Of a DNA stretch of 64,000 nucleotides, positions 11,045 to 22,553 are shown piece after piece (positions within the stretch are counted from its first letter, which is position 1; each line of letters begins with the position of its first letter). A model generated the notes under the pieces. That model worked only from the letters and a program-made list of their open reading frames with translations. It had not been told where the DNA came from and made no database searches. A program made the translations under genes and the position numbers. The stretch spans positions 283,803 to 347,802 of the forward strand of contig JAYMGJ010000216.1 of NCBI GenBank assembly GCA_037178675.1, written 5' to 3'. This stretch comes from Scleroderma bovista (lineage: Eukaryota; Basidiomycota; Agaricomycetes; Boletales; Sclerodermataceae).

Positions 11045-12763
11045 ATGGTGAACTATGGTGGAGGTAAGGTCCAAGCACCGATTGTGTATTTCTGACCAAC
11101 TTTTGAATCCACACAGACGAAGTGTCCGCCCTTGTGGTCGACATAGGCACATCGTCTGTCCGTGCAGGCTATGCAGGGGACGATACTCCCAAAGCCGTCA
11201 TATCCTCGTACTACGGATACAAATCAACGGCGGGCGATTCAGATGCAAAACTATACCTGGGTCAAAATGGGCCCTCCAATTGGAGAGACAACATGGAGAT
11301 CGGTAATCCGATGCGCGACGGTCTCAGTCAGTCCCTCAGCCACATCATGACTCCTTCCTCACCCCCTTCCTAGTATTCGATTTCAACCCCATCCCCGCCT
11401 TGATATCTCATGCAGTATCGGAAGTCATGCATGCCAACGCATCCGAACATCCCGTTCTCGTGACCGAACCCGCCTGGAACACAACAGCCAATCGAGAACG
11501 AATGGCCGAGATCATGTTCGAGGAATTCCAAGTCCCCGCGTTTTATATAGCCAATACAGGCGTCTTGAACGCGTATGGAGCTACCGTCTTTCTTCTTACA
11601 CTCCCTCAATTCTATTTCTAGGTTTGCTGCAGGAAAAGGTTCCGCCCTGGTCATTGATGTAGGGCACTCTATGGCGAGCATCACCCCCGTTGTCGACGGT
11701 TTCGTACTAAGAAAAGGTAAATAAGTTTGGCTACTCGTGAGATGATGCAAACCGTTGTAGGTCTTGTGTGTTCTGCCCTGCCAAAGCTCGTGCACGCGCA
11801 CGCAAAGCATGTCCTCACAAGTCCGACTCAGCAACGTGCGGGGATAGATTTGTACCCACACCAGCTAATTGCATCCAAAGCAGTACTTTCCTCTCCCTTT
11901 TCTTTCCTTATTTTACGCTGAGTGACAGCTCGTAACCACAGCCCGTGGAGCCGTCCGCACCACCGCTCTTCACCCTACGCGAAGATCGACTAGCTGGCAC
12001 GACCGAAAGCTGGAAGGCATGGTATGAAGCAAGGGAAGTAGACGAATGGATCCAAAGCGTGGCTGGTGTTCTGGATCAAGGGTGGAATGAACAGTATGTG
12101 GATTAGCTCTTTCCAGACACACCCACTCAGCCCCTTATTACCAGAGTTGTTGCTGCACGACCACCCCGTCAGTACGAATTTCCAACGGGCTTCAACACCT
12201 ACTTTGGCCCTGAGCGCTTCCAAGTTGGCGAGGAATTCTTCTATCACTCTCCTCAACTTGTTGTACGCAGACAAAGCATTTACCACCCACTGCTTCTCAT
12301 AACCGAGGTATAGGCGCAAAATCCCAATCTGCCCAAGAATATACCGGCATTACTATCAGAGTCTCTGCGCGCATGCGATCCGGATTTGCGCCAGGTCCTG
12401 ATGGGCAACGTGGTTCTTACGGGCGGAGGCAGTCTTTTTGCAGGATTCGCCGACAGACTGGACAACGAACTTTCACGCAACTTCTCTCATGTGGGGATGG
12501 TTTCATCGATTTACATGTAGGTGAATCTTGTTGACACATCATCTGGCAGGTCAAAATTCACGCTCCTGGGAATCCAATCGAGCGCAAGTATGGGGGATGG
12601 CTGGGAGGAAGCATTCTCGCAAGCTTGGGCACTTTCCATCAGCTGTGGATTAGCAAAGAGGAATGGCAGGTGTGTCACCTGGCTATTTTCCAGTGTCAAC
12701 AATATATTTACTATTCTCTTCCAGGAGCACGGCAAACCTATTGTAGGCCAGCGATGTAAATAA
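11045..12763 (+). CDS. ARP4: Actin-related protein 4 (chromatin remodelling subunit)
   Basis: Nuclear actin-related protein; in yeast Arp4 is a subunit of NuA4, SWR1 and INO80. Exons: 11045-11063, 11117-11326, 11374-11572, 11622-11716, 11761-11882, 11942-12093, 12145-12262, 12314-12490, 12550-12669, 12725-12763, totalling 417 codons. Actin-fold landmarks are present: [19 protein letters not shown] (phosphate loop 1), [17 protein letters not shown] (phosphate loop 2), and [19 protein letters not shown] (adenosine site), followed by [23 protein letters not shown]. The C terminus [11 protein letters not shown] is Arp4-like. An apparent TAG at 12311 lies inside a normal 51-nt intron (12263-12313), so it does not break the gene. 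About 190 bp separate its stop from that of the convergent demethylase gene. Confidence 0.93.
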
Positions 12764-12953
12764 ACCTGTCCTGCCGTACCCACATACCGCAGCCTACGGC
12801 ATCGGAGTAGCATTCTGTGCTTGTCAGTACAAGCCGTTGATCCAGGCATGGGAAGTAGAATAAGATTACGGCTCGCATACAATACAGGAGGGGCGCCAAG
12901 TGTTCTTTTCCAAAATACTTGCAATTTAATCCAATAACTCCAAAGCATTCCCA

Positions 12954-15900
12954 TTATGAAGGCAAGTGAGGTGTAGGCGGAATTCCCACGGTTGGCTCTC
13001 GCGGAGACACTGGCGTCGGAGTAGGCCCCGACGGTACTGTAAAGTCTGGATTAGTCTTTGGTCCAGCGTATGGCTGTTGCCACCGGAATGAGCGATACGT
13101 GCCATGCACAGTATTACTACTACTACTGGGTAAAGGTTGATGCACCGGTGTGACGGTAGGGAAATACCCCGGGTACGCGGTGGTGTAGGACGTCGGATGG
13201 TACATATGTTGGGGAGCCTGATACATGGGATATGACCATGCTCCAGTATATGCATTCTGGGGATGTGGTGAAAGATGACTTGGAAGGTAGACAGGTGGAG
13301 CAGCTGTAGTTAAAGAGGTCGACGGAGTCGAAGAACTTGTGACGGGCGGAGGAGGAGGGTAAGGGGCGTGGGTTGTTGGAGGGATTGGCTGAGGTGTCGC
13401 TATAATACGGTTATCAGGATTGGCGATCTCGCAACGAAACCTAACACTCACGCTGGGATAGTGGTGCGGGCTCTGATGGTTTTTGCACGACGGACTGGCC
13501 ATCACTTGAACCAAAGAGGACACTACCCCATTTGAATTCACGCTTGATACCCCGGTCCCAAAGGACCTCGACTGATTTGGTTTCCTCGATGATACGCACC
13601 AACGATACTTCAAAGACACCAGCACTAACGCGGATCTTGATCCGAGACATGGGTGGTAGCGCCACCAGTTCGTTTCGAATCTTGTCTTGCTTATTCGCCT
13701 TCTTGGCAGCTGCGATGGCCTGTCGCATGCATGTCAGATCGCATTCAAAGTTCACCAACGACTTGGCCACGAACCGGGTTATGCTGCGCGCACAGGACCT
13801 GCACCTCGTTCTTTTTGATAATCTTCAGTACTTGTGGCTCGGACGGAGCCGAGGGAAGAGTTGGGTGGCTAGCGTTCATCGGTATTGTGGAGTCGGGGAA
13901 TACGGATGCGGGAGGCTGAATGTCCACGAGTACTACTTCCTTCTCCATTTCTCTCAACACGGAGTAGGCAACACCATTTGCGCCTTCCCTGGCACACGAC
14001 ACATGGAACGACTTGGCACACTTGCCCTTGGTGCACTGTATAGGTGCTCCATGTGCTTTTGGTCGCCCTTTACTGCACGCCGAGCATTTCTAGAATTACA
14101 ACGGCAGTGAAGTCATTGCAACCCGTTGTTAGAACTCACTCACTAAATTCCACCTGTCTTTTACAATGGCATCCACTCCAAATACTCGCCGTTCCCTGAT
14201 AACAACTCCATCTGAACTTGATAGAACATCTAATTCGTCCACCCAAGTTTCCGGTACCACTTTTGCGCACTCCTCGTGTGCCATCCATGCATCGACGTTG
14301 AAGAGAGTGGCCAATGAATCTGGCAGCTCCCTCCTGCCAATGGGTGGGTCCTGGACACGCAACAAGCCCTCTCTCGAAGTCGAGACGCAAAGGCAACATG
14401 GAAAATCGTCAGGCTCTGCGGGCTTCGGTGGGAGTTTGAGAGTGAGAGAAACTTTAGTTGTGGATGCAGTTGATGAAATTTTTGGTCGCTTCTGCTTGGG
14501 TTCGCCTGGGAGGCCCTCGGGTTTGCGCTTCTTCGGCTCGTTGACAGGAGGTGGGTTGAGTCGTTCTGCCTCTCGATCTCTCAGTAATTGGTCGACATCG
14601 ATACGAACACTAAAATAACTGATCAGCGCACTCTACGGGGACAGGGGAAACCCTTCTTGCCTGTCACTGACGCATTTGCACACCTGTGCTTTCCGCCCCA
14701 GTTCCAACCAGCTGTCCAATGCAAAGTTGACACTCTCAGCACAATTGAACCCGAGGTTGAAACCAGCGTGGTACCCGCGAGGATAGGTTATCACAAACTC
14801 CCGTTCGCGCTGAACGAGGAAATTTGGTTTGCAGGATGACTGGGCGAGAAGGGTGGGGGATGCAAGGAAAGACTTGTGTCGCAAGAATTGGGGACATTGT
14901 GAGGTATCCTGTGGGAAATATCCTAGAACCATGTTTATAAGACATCATGAACGGAAAAAACCACGGCACCTTTCATTGTAGACTCCAAGGCACCAGAACG
15001 ACCTTGTGGAACTGCATACCAGAACTTTGGGGCGCCAAAGTGTATGAAATTGATGCTGAAAAGATCCATGTCTTCGACGTGCCATGCAAATGTTGCCCTC
15101 CACATTCCAAAGTAAAGATACGGGGTGTTGACACCGGGAAGGCCCTTACAGGAGGCGGGTAGGATGCGGGAGAGGAGGGAAGGAAGGTGAGCAACGTTCC
15201 ATATCTTGGTTTCGTCAGTGTACAGTGAGCCTAGACAGTAATAAAGCTGATGCCCCGACAAAAATCAACACACAAACCTTGCATATCTGCACCATACCAC
15301 GCAGGCTTGCCCAAACCACAGTTCCTCCAGTATTGACGCTCGAGTTTTTGACAAAACTCGACAGAGTAGTCGTCGTTGGTTGTATTAAAGGGTAGCCAGT
15401 CCTTGCGAGGATTGAAAACCTCTATGTAAGCCTTGTCTTTAGAAGCGCGTTCGACAAGTGATGCTTCACGGGCTTCGCGGGTCTGTGAGACGCGTTTACC
15501 CTTGGGCTTTGGTTTCCCTTGCGAATCATGGGAAACCGTTTGAGGGTTGGGACAGGTAGCAACCTGACCATCCTCATCGAGATCTACATCTTGGTCGTCA
15601 ACAGCGGGATCCAAGACCTGCACGGACAGTGTGTCTGTCTGTGTCTGAAGATTGGGTGTCCGAGGATTTCCAACACTGGGAGGTGGTGACATGGGCTCGT
15701 CGATGGGTGTATTCGAAGAGGGCTCGTCCTTAGTGAGTGAGGCACCACGAACATCGGGTTCGGCGGATTCTATCTTGCTATTTTCAGCTCTTGTGCGACG
15801 TTTATTTGATGAATTATTGTCTATTCGAGCACCCCTTGCATGAAGACCGACGTCTTCTACTCCTGGTGCACGAAACTCATCCTTGTTGCACAACTCCGCC

Positions 15901-16385
15901 CACTCGCGTACACTCATGACCTTTCGCTTTTCTACGTTTTCCTGCCTGAAGAGACCGCCTCTTCCGAGCATGTGCTGTTCGATTGGGGATCTTATCTTGA
16001 CGTCGAGTAGTTGATCTTTGATAGGTGGAAGTGTATCGACCCTGTGCATACACGAAAATGACTGTGGGCAGACACGGGGAGGAAAAGAGGGTACAAACCA
16101 TTCCTTTGGTGGGATGACCTTGACTATGCCGCTCCGCGTGCCCCAGCACTCGATTCTGGACATGTACAGTTCGAAGTCGGCAAACTCGTCCATAGTTGGT
16201 TTGAAAACGGGAATGCCACGGTGCGCCAAGGGATCATCCGCTGGATCGAGCCATGGGCGGGCGTCTGAGTTGGGTGAGGGTGGAAGCTGCGATTCGTCTG
16301 CGCCGAAGAAGTGGTCTGGTTGGATGGGCAGAAGGGGTGTCGCAGATCGCGACGGAGTGAGCGAAGGTGTCCGACTCGCTAACAT
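12954..16385 (-). CDS. JmjN/JmjC histone lysine demethylase, KDM4/Rph1-like
   Basis: Predicted Fe(II)/2-oxoglutarate-dependent histone demethylase. Exons: 16385-16099, 16041-15278, 15230-14970, 14922-14661, 14609-14144, 14089-13775, 13719-13452, 13399-12954, totalling 1023 codons. JmjN is in exon 1 (FKPTMDEFADFELYMSRIE). JmjC spans exons 2-4, with iron ligands His and Glu in FAWHVEDMDLFSINF and the distal His in RGYHAGFNLGFNCAES. Two positions that are His and Thr in human KDM4A are Leu and Val here. Exons 5-7 carry a Cys/His-rich extended PHD-like segment (CCLCV..., CSACSKGRPK..., HVSCAREG...CAQHNP). The C-terminal exon is Pro/Ser/Tyr-rich and probably disordered. Intron 4 (14660-14610) has a GC donor. 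It is divergent from ornithine carbamoyltransferase (about 290 bp apart). Confidence 0.9.
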
Positions 16386-16674
16386 TGTTCCACGACGGGA
16401 GCGACGGGGATGAGAGTGCAGCTGCTGGCTGGCGTCGCTGTTGTCGTCGCTGTCCTCGTCGTCGTCGAGTCTATCGAGCTCGCCATTGACCCCTCCAATT
16501 GCTTATTGCTTATGTCAGTCGACCCCTCTGCTATGGGTGCCATCTTCTGAAGGCAGACGCGAGGTAGCTAGGATTTTTGGTGAGCAGCCTCAGTTGTTGT
16601 GTCGAATCGACGTGACTGACAGGGCACTTCAACTCTTTCCTCGTCCAGACTTTACCTCGTCGTCGCACTGAACG

Positions 16675-17880
16675 ATGGCACCCGTTCCCCATCTCATGAC
16701 TCTGGCTGACCTCACAGCCCCCCAGATCATGCGCCTCGTTAGCCATGCTCACTACCTTAAGCATGTCTCCATGCCCTGGCTTGCTCCCCAGTCTTCCTCA
16801 AAATACCCGCCTCGACTGCGCATGCCCTCGCAGTCGCTGTTTGGCAAGTCGATCGCACTGCTCTTCTCGAAGCGTAGCACGCGCACTCGCTTCTCCGCCG
16901 AAACATCTGCACTTCTCTTGGGTGGTCGCGCCATCTTCCTCGGTCGCGAAGACATCCAGCTCGGTGTCAACGAGTCTGCTCGCGACAGCGCACGCGTCAT
17001 TGGCGGAATGTGCCAGGGCATATTTGCTCGCGTAGGGGAACACGAGGAAATCGAGGAGCTTGCTCGCTACTCTCCCGTTCCCGTCCTCAATGCCCTCTCC
17101 ACTCTCTGGCACCCCACCCAGACCCTCGCTGAACTACTCACCCTCCACGAACATGCCCACCTCTTCGAACCAACCCTTGCAACTCCCCCTCCCACCAACA
17201 ATCCTCTTCCCACCTTACGTCCTCTCACAATTGCGTACATCGGCGACTCGACCAATGTCCTCCACGACATGCTCGTTACCTACCCCCGTCTCGGTCACAA
17301 AATGCGCGTCGCTTCTCCTTCACAGCCCGCTTACCAGTGCCCTAAACCAGTATGGGAGCGCGTTACTCAGCTTGGATGTGACAAATCCATCTGGTGGGGC
17401 AGCGACCCAAAGGAAGCTGTCAAAGGCGCAGATGTTGTCGTCACAGACACTTGGTATGAAATGCGTATATTAATTGTGTTTGCACCCCATACTTATGCCA
17501 TGATAGGATCTCCATGGGCCAAGAAGCAGAGAAAGCTCAACGATTGAAAGACTTTGCTGGATACCAGGTTACAGAGGCTCTCTGTCGCGAAGCGAACCCG
17601 AACTGGCAATTCCTCCACTGTCTTCCCCGGAAAAAAGATGAAGTGGATGACGAGGTTTGCGAAACGCTGCTTTTCATATCTCTTGTGCTCATCGTCTACA
17701 AGGTGTTCTATGGACCACGATCACTCGTATTTCCTGAATCGGACAATCGCAAATGGACAATCATGGCTGCTTTCGAGTGAGGACCCCACTCTGCCCTTCC
17801 TCCCACCACTCACGTTGCCTTTCAGCCTGTTGTTTGGGAAATGGGATTTGACTGCTGAAAAGGCAGGGAAAAGGCGCTAA
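16675..17880 (+). CDS. ARG3: Ornithine carbamoyltransferase
   Basis: Catalyses carbamoyl phosphate plus ornithine to citrulline in arginine biosynthesis. Exons: 16675-17453, 17507-17654, 17703-17776, 17826-17880, total 352 codons. Diagnostic motifs: [12 protein letters not shown] (carbamoyl-phosphate loop STRTR), [11 protein letters not shown], and FLHCLPRK (HCLP ornithine-site motif). GEDGSTNVLHD-type SMG/ornithine contacts appear as [12 protein letters not shown] and ISMGQE. Fungal enzymes are often mitochondrial; the Met used here gives [16 protein letters not shown] with no clear presequence, so an unplaced upstream exon (16390-16674 contains a Ser-rich open stretch) is possible. The last exon gives a slightly unusual tail, [15 protein letters not shown]. 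Confidence 0.92.
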
Positions 17881-18012
17881 GGAGAAGGTTGGCGTCCAGT
17901 CTGTTAGCGCGTAGTGTTGTATGTACGTAGTACTGCACGTGGGGCTATCGGAGTGAGTTATGTACACGCGCTCGTTGCTCGGCGATGGTTCAACTTCTTG
18001 TTCGCGTCTTCC

Positions 18013-19175
18013 ATGTCCGACTTGCCAGTGTTACCGTTCGCTGTGGCGGCTCTTCTCGCCGTGAATGGAGCCAGATCTCGCAAACTGTCGCCGTCTGGGG
18101 CTGCCACGGCGTTCGTGGTCGGCTTTCTGGTGTTCGCAGCCCCAGTGCGTGCAATTGGCATAACCTTCGCAGTATTCTACCTCCTAGCGTCGTGGGCCAC
18201 CAAATGTGAGTGTTCATACACGACACCCATGGATAGTGCATATAGACCAAACTGTACAGATGGCAATAAACGTAAAGCACAACTGGAAGAAGGATTCCAA
18301 GACGCCGGGTATCGCAGTGGTTGGCAGGTTCTGTGCAATTCGACAGCCGGGTTCCTCGCCGCCATCTTCTGGAGTGTAACATATACACCCAACGTGCTTC
18401 CGTGGTCCCTTTTTCCATCTTCTCTTGCATTGTCCAAAGGGCCCCTGTATGACGGTACAAGCTGGTGTCCGCTGTCCGCAACCATATCCGACGGCCTCAG
18501 TCGGGCACTTTTGTATGTGGTGCTAGGGTAAGTCTCTGGTAGTCCAAGTCATCAACGACCTGCATTCAATGTTCCTACAGTAAGTTCGCCTGCTGTCTGG
18601 GTGACACGCTGGCCTCCGAGCTTGGCATACTCTCCCAATCACCACCTATCCTCATCACCACACTGAAACCCGTGCCGCCGGGGACGAACGGTGCGATTTC
18701 ACTGGGTGGTACACTCGCATCGGTTGCGGGTGGATGGATAGTTGGACTGACACTCTTCGCGAGCCTTGTCGTGGAGAACCGTGCCTGTAGAGCCGAATGG
18801 GCGGATATCCTACCCTCTCTGATGTTCTGGGGCACAGTCGCGGGACTTTTTGGGTCGATGGTGCGTCATGAATCATATTCCCTATTGCTATCACCGTAAC
18901 TTAATTTTCGTTGATCAGCTTGACTCCCTCCTCGGAGCCACCCTTCAGCGCACGCGGTACTCTGAGAACAAAAAAAGAATCTTGCAGGACGCGTCTGTTC
19001 CTGGTGCCAAGGATTCGATCAAGGTGGTCAGTGGGTTAAACCTACTGAACAACAACCAGGTGCGTCACTGCGACGTGCTCTGCCATGACTTGACACTCAT
19101 CTTCCGGGGCCTGGGATCTAGGTGAACCTGATTTCTTCGACGGTAACGGCCGTGGTAGTTGCTCTGCTTGCCTAA
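18013..19175 (+). CDS. TMEM19/DUF92 family membrane protein
   Basis: Multi-spanning membrane protein of the TMEM19 (DUF92) family; in plants and bacteria family members are linked to prenyl/phytyl-phosphate metabolism, but the function in fungi is not established. Exons: 18013-18205, 18260-18527, 18581-18860, 18919-19059, 19122-19175, total 312 codons. Hydrophobic segments are evident: LPFAVAALLAVNGA, GITFAVFYLLASWAT, VLCNSTAGFLAAIFWSV, and the region around GGWIVGLTLFASL. The signature KFACCLGDTLASELGIL followed by TLKPVPPGTNGAISLGGT is typical of DUF92. The C terminus is a final hydrophobic helix (LISSTVTAVVVALLA). It lies about 130 bp after the carbamoyltransferase on the same strand; fungal genes here are presumably separate transcripts. 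Confidence 0.88.
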
Positions 19176-19397
19176 GATCAACGATGCGATCGATATATGT
19201 GCCACCATCTCCTCTATTGACGTGTACCACCATTCCCCTTGATCTGGGGTCACTCTGTGGTAGATATCGCCCTACATGTCTAGACGAGTCTAGATTTGAT
19301 TGATGTTCACGTGGATTGGTCCCTGAGTAGGTCAACGAACAGCCGCCTGAACTTGTGAGGTAATCTCTCATCCACTTATTCTCCGCATTGTGTGTAT

Positions 19398-21612
19398 ATG
19401 ATGGACGCGATGAGTGCGGCAGAAGAAGAGCCAGCACCGAAGCGTGACGTCCAGAACCACATCCTCTTCGAGTGTGCTTGGGAGGTCGCCAATAAGGTCG
19501 GCGGAATCCACACCGTTATCTCGACAAAAGCGCCCATCACCGTCGCAGAGTATGGCGAGAGGTACACCCTCATCGGGCCCCTCACGCACAAGTCAGCCAT
19601 GGAAGTAGAGGCGTTCGAACCGGTGGATCCCTTCCTCGTCGCAACCCTCAAGGCGATGCGCGACCATGGCGTCAAGTCCCTGTATGGTCACTGGCTCATT
19701 GAAGGCGCGCCTCAAGTGCTTCTTTTCGACACAGTTGATTCTTCGCATCATCTAGACGAGTGGAAACGGGACCTGTGGAACTTCGCAGGCATCCCTGCCC
19801 CTCCTCATGACGTTGAAACCAATGACGCCATCCTGTTCGGTTACCTTATAGCCTGGTTCTTGGGCGAGGTGGGCGATAATCCTCTTCTCCGACCAACGAT
19901 TCTGTCCGCCTGACTAGTGTCCCGATGGTAGTATGTCTCCAGGCAGCTCAATACTGCTGTCGTCGCTCACTTCCACGAATGGCAGGCAGGTGTCGCCATC
20001 CCCATCTGCAGGAAACGTCGCATCGATGTCACGACCGTGTTCACAACACACGCTACTCTCCTTGGCCGTTACCTCTCCGCTGGCAATGTTGATTTTTATA
20101 GCAATATCCAGTACTTCGACGTTGACCACGAAGCCGGAAAGCGCGGCATATACCATCGATACTGCATCGAGCGTGCATCCGCACACTGTGCGGACGTCTT
20201 TACTACTGTATCTCACATCACGGCCATGGAGGCGCAGTATCTTCTGAAGCGCAAGCCTGACGGTGTCGTGCCAAATGGCCTTAACATCGACAAGTTTCAG
20301 CGGGTGTGCGAGCACCCAAATTTGTACGCATCCGCAAGGGCGAAGATCCACGAGTTTGTCCGTGGGCACTTTTTTGGTCACTACGACTTTAACCCGGAGG
20401 ATGCGATATACGTGAGGCACAGACTCGCCTTCTGTGTTTATATACTGACACGGCGTCTAGATATTCACTGCTGGTCGTTATGAATACCGCAATAAAGGTG
20501 TTGATATGTTCATTGATTCGCTAGCACGTGAGTTTTGTGTTTGGCATGTTGCCTGTACTGACTTGCTTCGCAGGACTCAACCATTGCCTCAGAAAATCAA
20601 GCTCAAAGACAACGGTGGTTGCGTTCATCATCATGCCTGCCCCTACAAACTCATATACAATCGAGGAATTCAAGGGCCAAGCCCTGATTAGGCAGCTCCG
20701 TGACACCATTATTGATATTCAGAAGCATATCGGAGACCACTTGTTGGATTATGCATTGAGATTCCACAGGTGCGGAATGAGCGGATACGATATGATAGAC
20801 TTCTAACATTGCCGCAGCGAAGGCAAGTCGGAGGTGGCACCTTCGGACCTTCTGTCTACCGAGGACCAGGTACTATTAAAGCGACGAATATTCGCTCTCA
20901 AACGTGACTCGCTTCCCCCAGTCGTTACGCACAATATGGTGGATGACGCCAACGACCCAATTCTAAACCAGATCCGTCGGGTGAAGCTATTCAACTCTCG
21001 CGAAGATCGTGTCAAGATCGTTTTTCACCCTGATTTCTTGACCTCCAGCAGTCCAATCCTTGGCCTTGACTATGAAGAGTTTGTCAGAGGCTGTCATCTT
21101 GGTGTGTTCCCGAGTTATTATGAGCCATGGGGATACACTCCCGCGGAGTGTATGGTCGTAAGTGGAACTTCTGTGCTTGTTCTTTGGCTATCGAGTCACA
21201 TAAACATTGACTTGGCCAGATGGGCATACCTTCCATCACCACCAATCTGTCTGGGTTTGGCTGTTTTATGCAAGATACGGTTGATCAGCCCGAGCATGAA
21301 GGCTGCTATATTATCGATCGTCGCAAAAACTCATTCGATGAGTCAGTTAACCAGCTCGCGGGCTACCTAGAAGAGTTCTGCAGCAAAACATGGAGGCAGC
21401 ATGTCGATCAGCGCAATCGAGTGGAACGCCTGAACGCCCTGCTAGACTGGAAGAACTTGGGTATTGAATATGCCAAGTCACGACAGTTGGCATTGAGGCG
21501 GGCGTACCCGAACGCATTCCTTGTTACAGATGGGGAATATGATGAAGAAGTCGATTATTTTATAGTCTCGAAACCTGACGTTTTCCAAGACCCGGACGTT
21601 CGCCCCACTTGA
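19398..21612 (+). CDS. GSY1: Glycogen synthase (GT3)
   Basis: Transfers glucose from UDP-glucose to glycogen. Exons: 19398-19868, 19947-20411, 20461-20527, 20574-20769, 20818-21157, 21220-21612, total 644 codons. GT3 landmarks: [20 protein letters not shown] at the N terminus, [31 protein letters not shown], and the GT-B C-terminal donor site [17 protein letters not shown] followed by [15 protein letters not shown]. The C-terminal tail after the catalytic domain is short ([10 protein letters not shown]), shorter than the phosphorylated regulatory tail of yeast Gsy2. The acceptor of intron 1 is ambiguous by a few bases; the one chosen (AG at 19945-19946) restores [12 protein letters not shown]. 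Together with the amylase, the window has both glycogen synthesis and glucan-hydrolysis genes, though not adjacent. Confidence 0.93.
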
Positions 21613-22553
21613 AGTGATACCAGATCCGTTTGGGTACGTGACATGAAATAGAGCATCTTTTCCGTCTCATGGCAGCATCCTAGCTTGAACATTATAGGTA
21701 TAAATTGATACATCCTCAAGTCAATTTAGTATAAGAGTATGTACCAGTAACTTACCAATTTCATGTGCTGGACAGTTGTAATCCTCGAAACCCTCATAAT
21801 ATTTGCAGGGCTATTGGACCGCCCATCAACGACTTGTATGGATCCCTCACAAGGCTTCCACGAACGCACACCATAGTCGTAGGGTAGGGCATAATTGTAT
21901 TCAATGTCTGGGTGTCCATTGAACTGTCAGCTCGTTTGTTGACAACGCTATATAGTTCTTTTCCCGAGATCGATTCTACTTAGGTATGTCTCTATCAGGC
22001 TGAATTACTTGCATCTGGTAGCACTTATTAGGTTGGATTCACGTCAGCCTTATCAATTGCTATGTTATGTAAATCCGGCTGGAGAGCGATGGCCAGTTGT
22101 CAGCTTATGGCACAGCAGCCCGGCTTGGTATTCAGCGGATAGTACTACTAGTAGCAGCCCTGTAATAGTGCTTGCATCTTGCGAGCCATACTTATAAGCG
22201 GTTCACCTACAAAGCCATTGCTTCCCAGAATTTCCTCAAGAAATCAAAGAATCGGAGCATCGGGTTTCCAAGCTAGCCGGTTATCAATTCTCGGGACCAG
22301 TGTGTGGAACTGCGCGACCATCGGCTCCACTATTTCAACCTTACCGTGCACCACGACGATTTCCAGTGCTTCTACTCATCGTCAGCCCAGTATCACCTCG
22401 CATGGCTGCTCAATTCGCTACCAAGTTGATGTCTTCGTTGCCTTTCAGGAACAAGCCGTCGGATCAAGTTGACTTAAGTGCATTATCACCTGCTTTTAAG
22501 GTGCAAACTGTATTGACCATCGGCGATTCCCTTCAGATGCGGCTGATTTCCGT
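21613..22553. other. Intergenic, glycogen synthase 3' side and GTPase B 5' region
   Basis: The first part should be the GSY 3' region. From about 22390 the DNA resembles the 5' region of GTPase A and encodes a MAAQFATKLMSSLPFRNK-like peptide, probably an unplaced first exon. No other gene is seen. Confidence 0.5.

Noticed and set aside
12308..12313. In-frame TAG in ARP4 suggesting a pseudogene
   Set aside because: It lies in a 51-nt intron (12263-12313); splicing gives an intact 416-residue protein.
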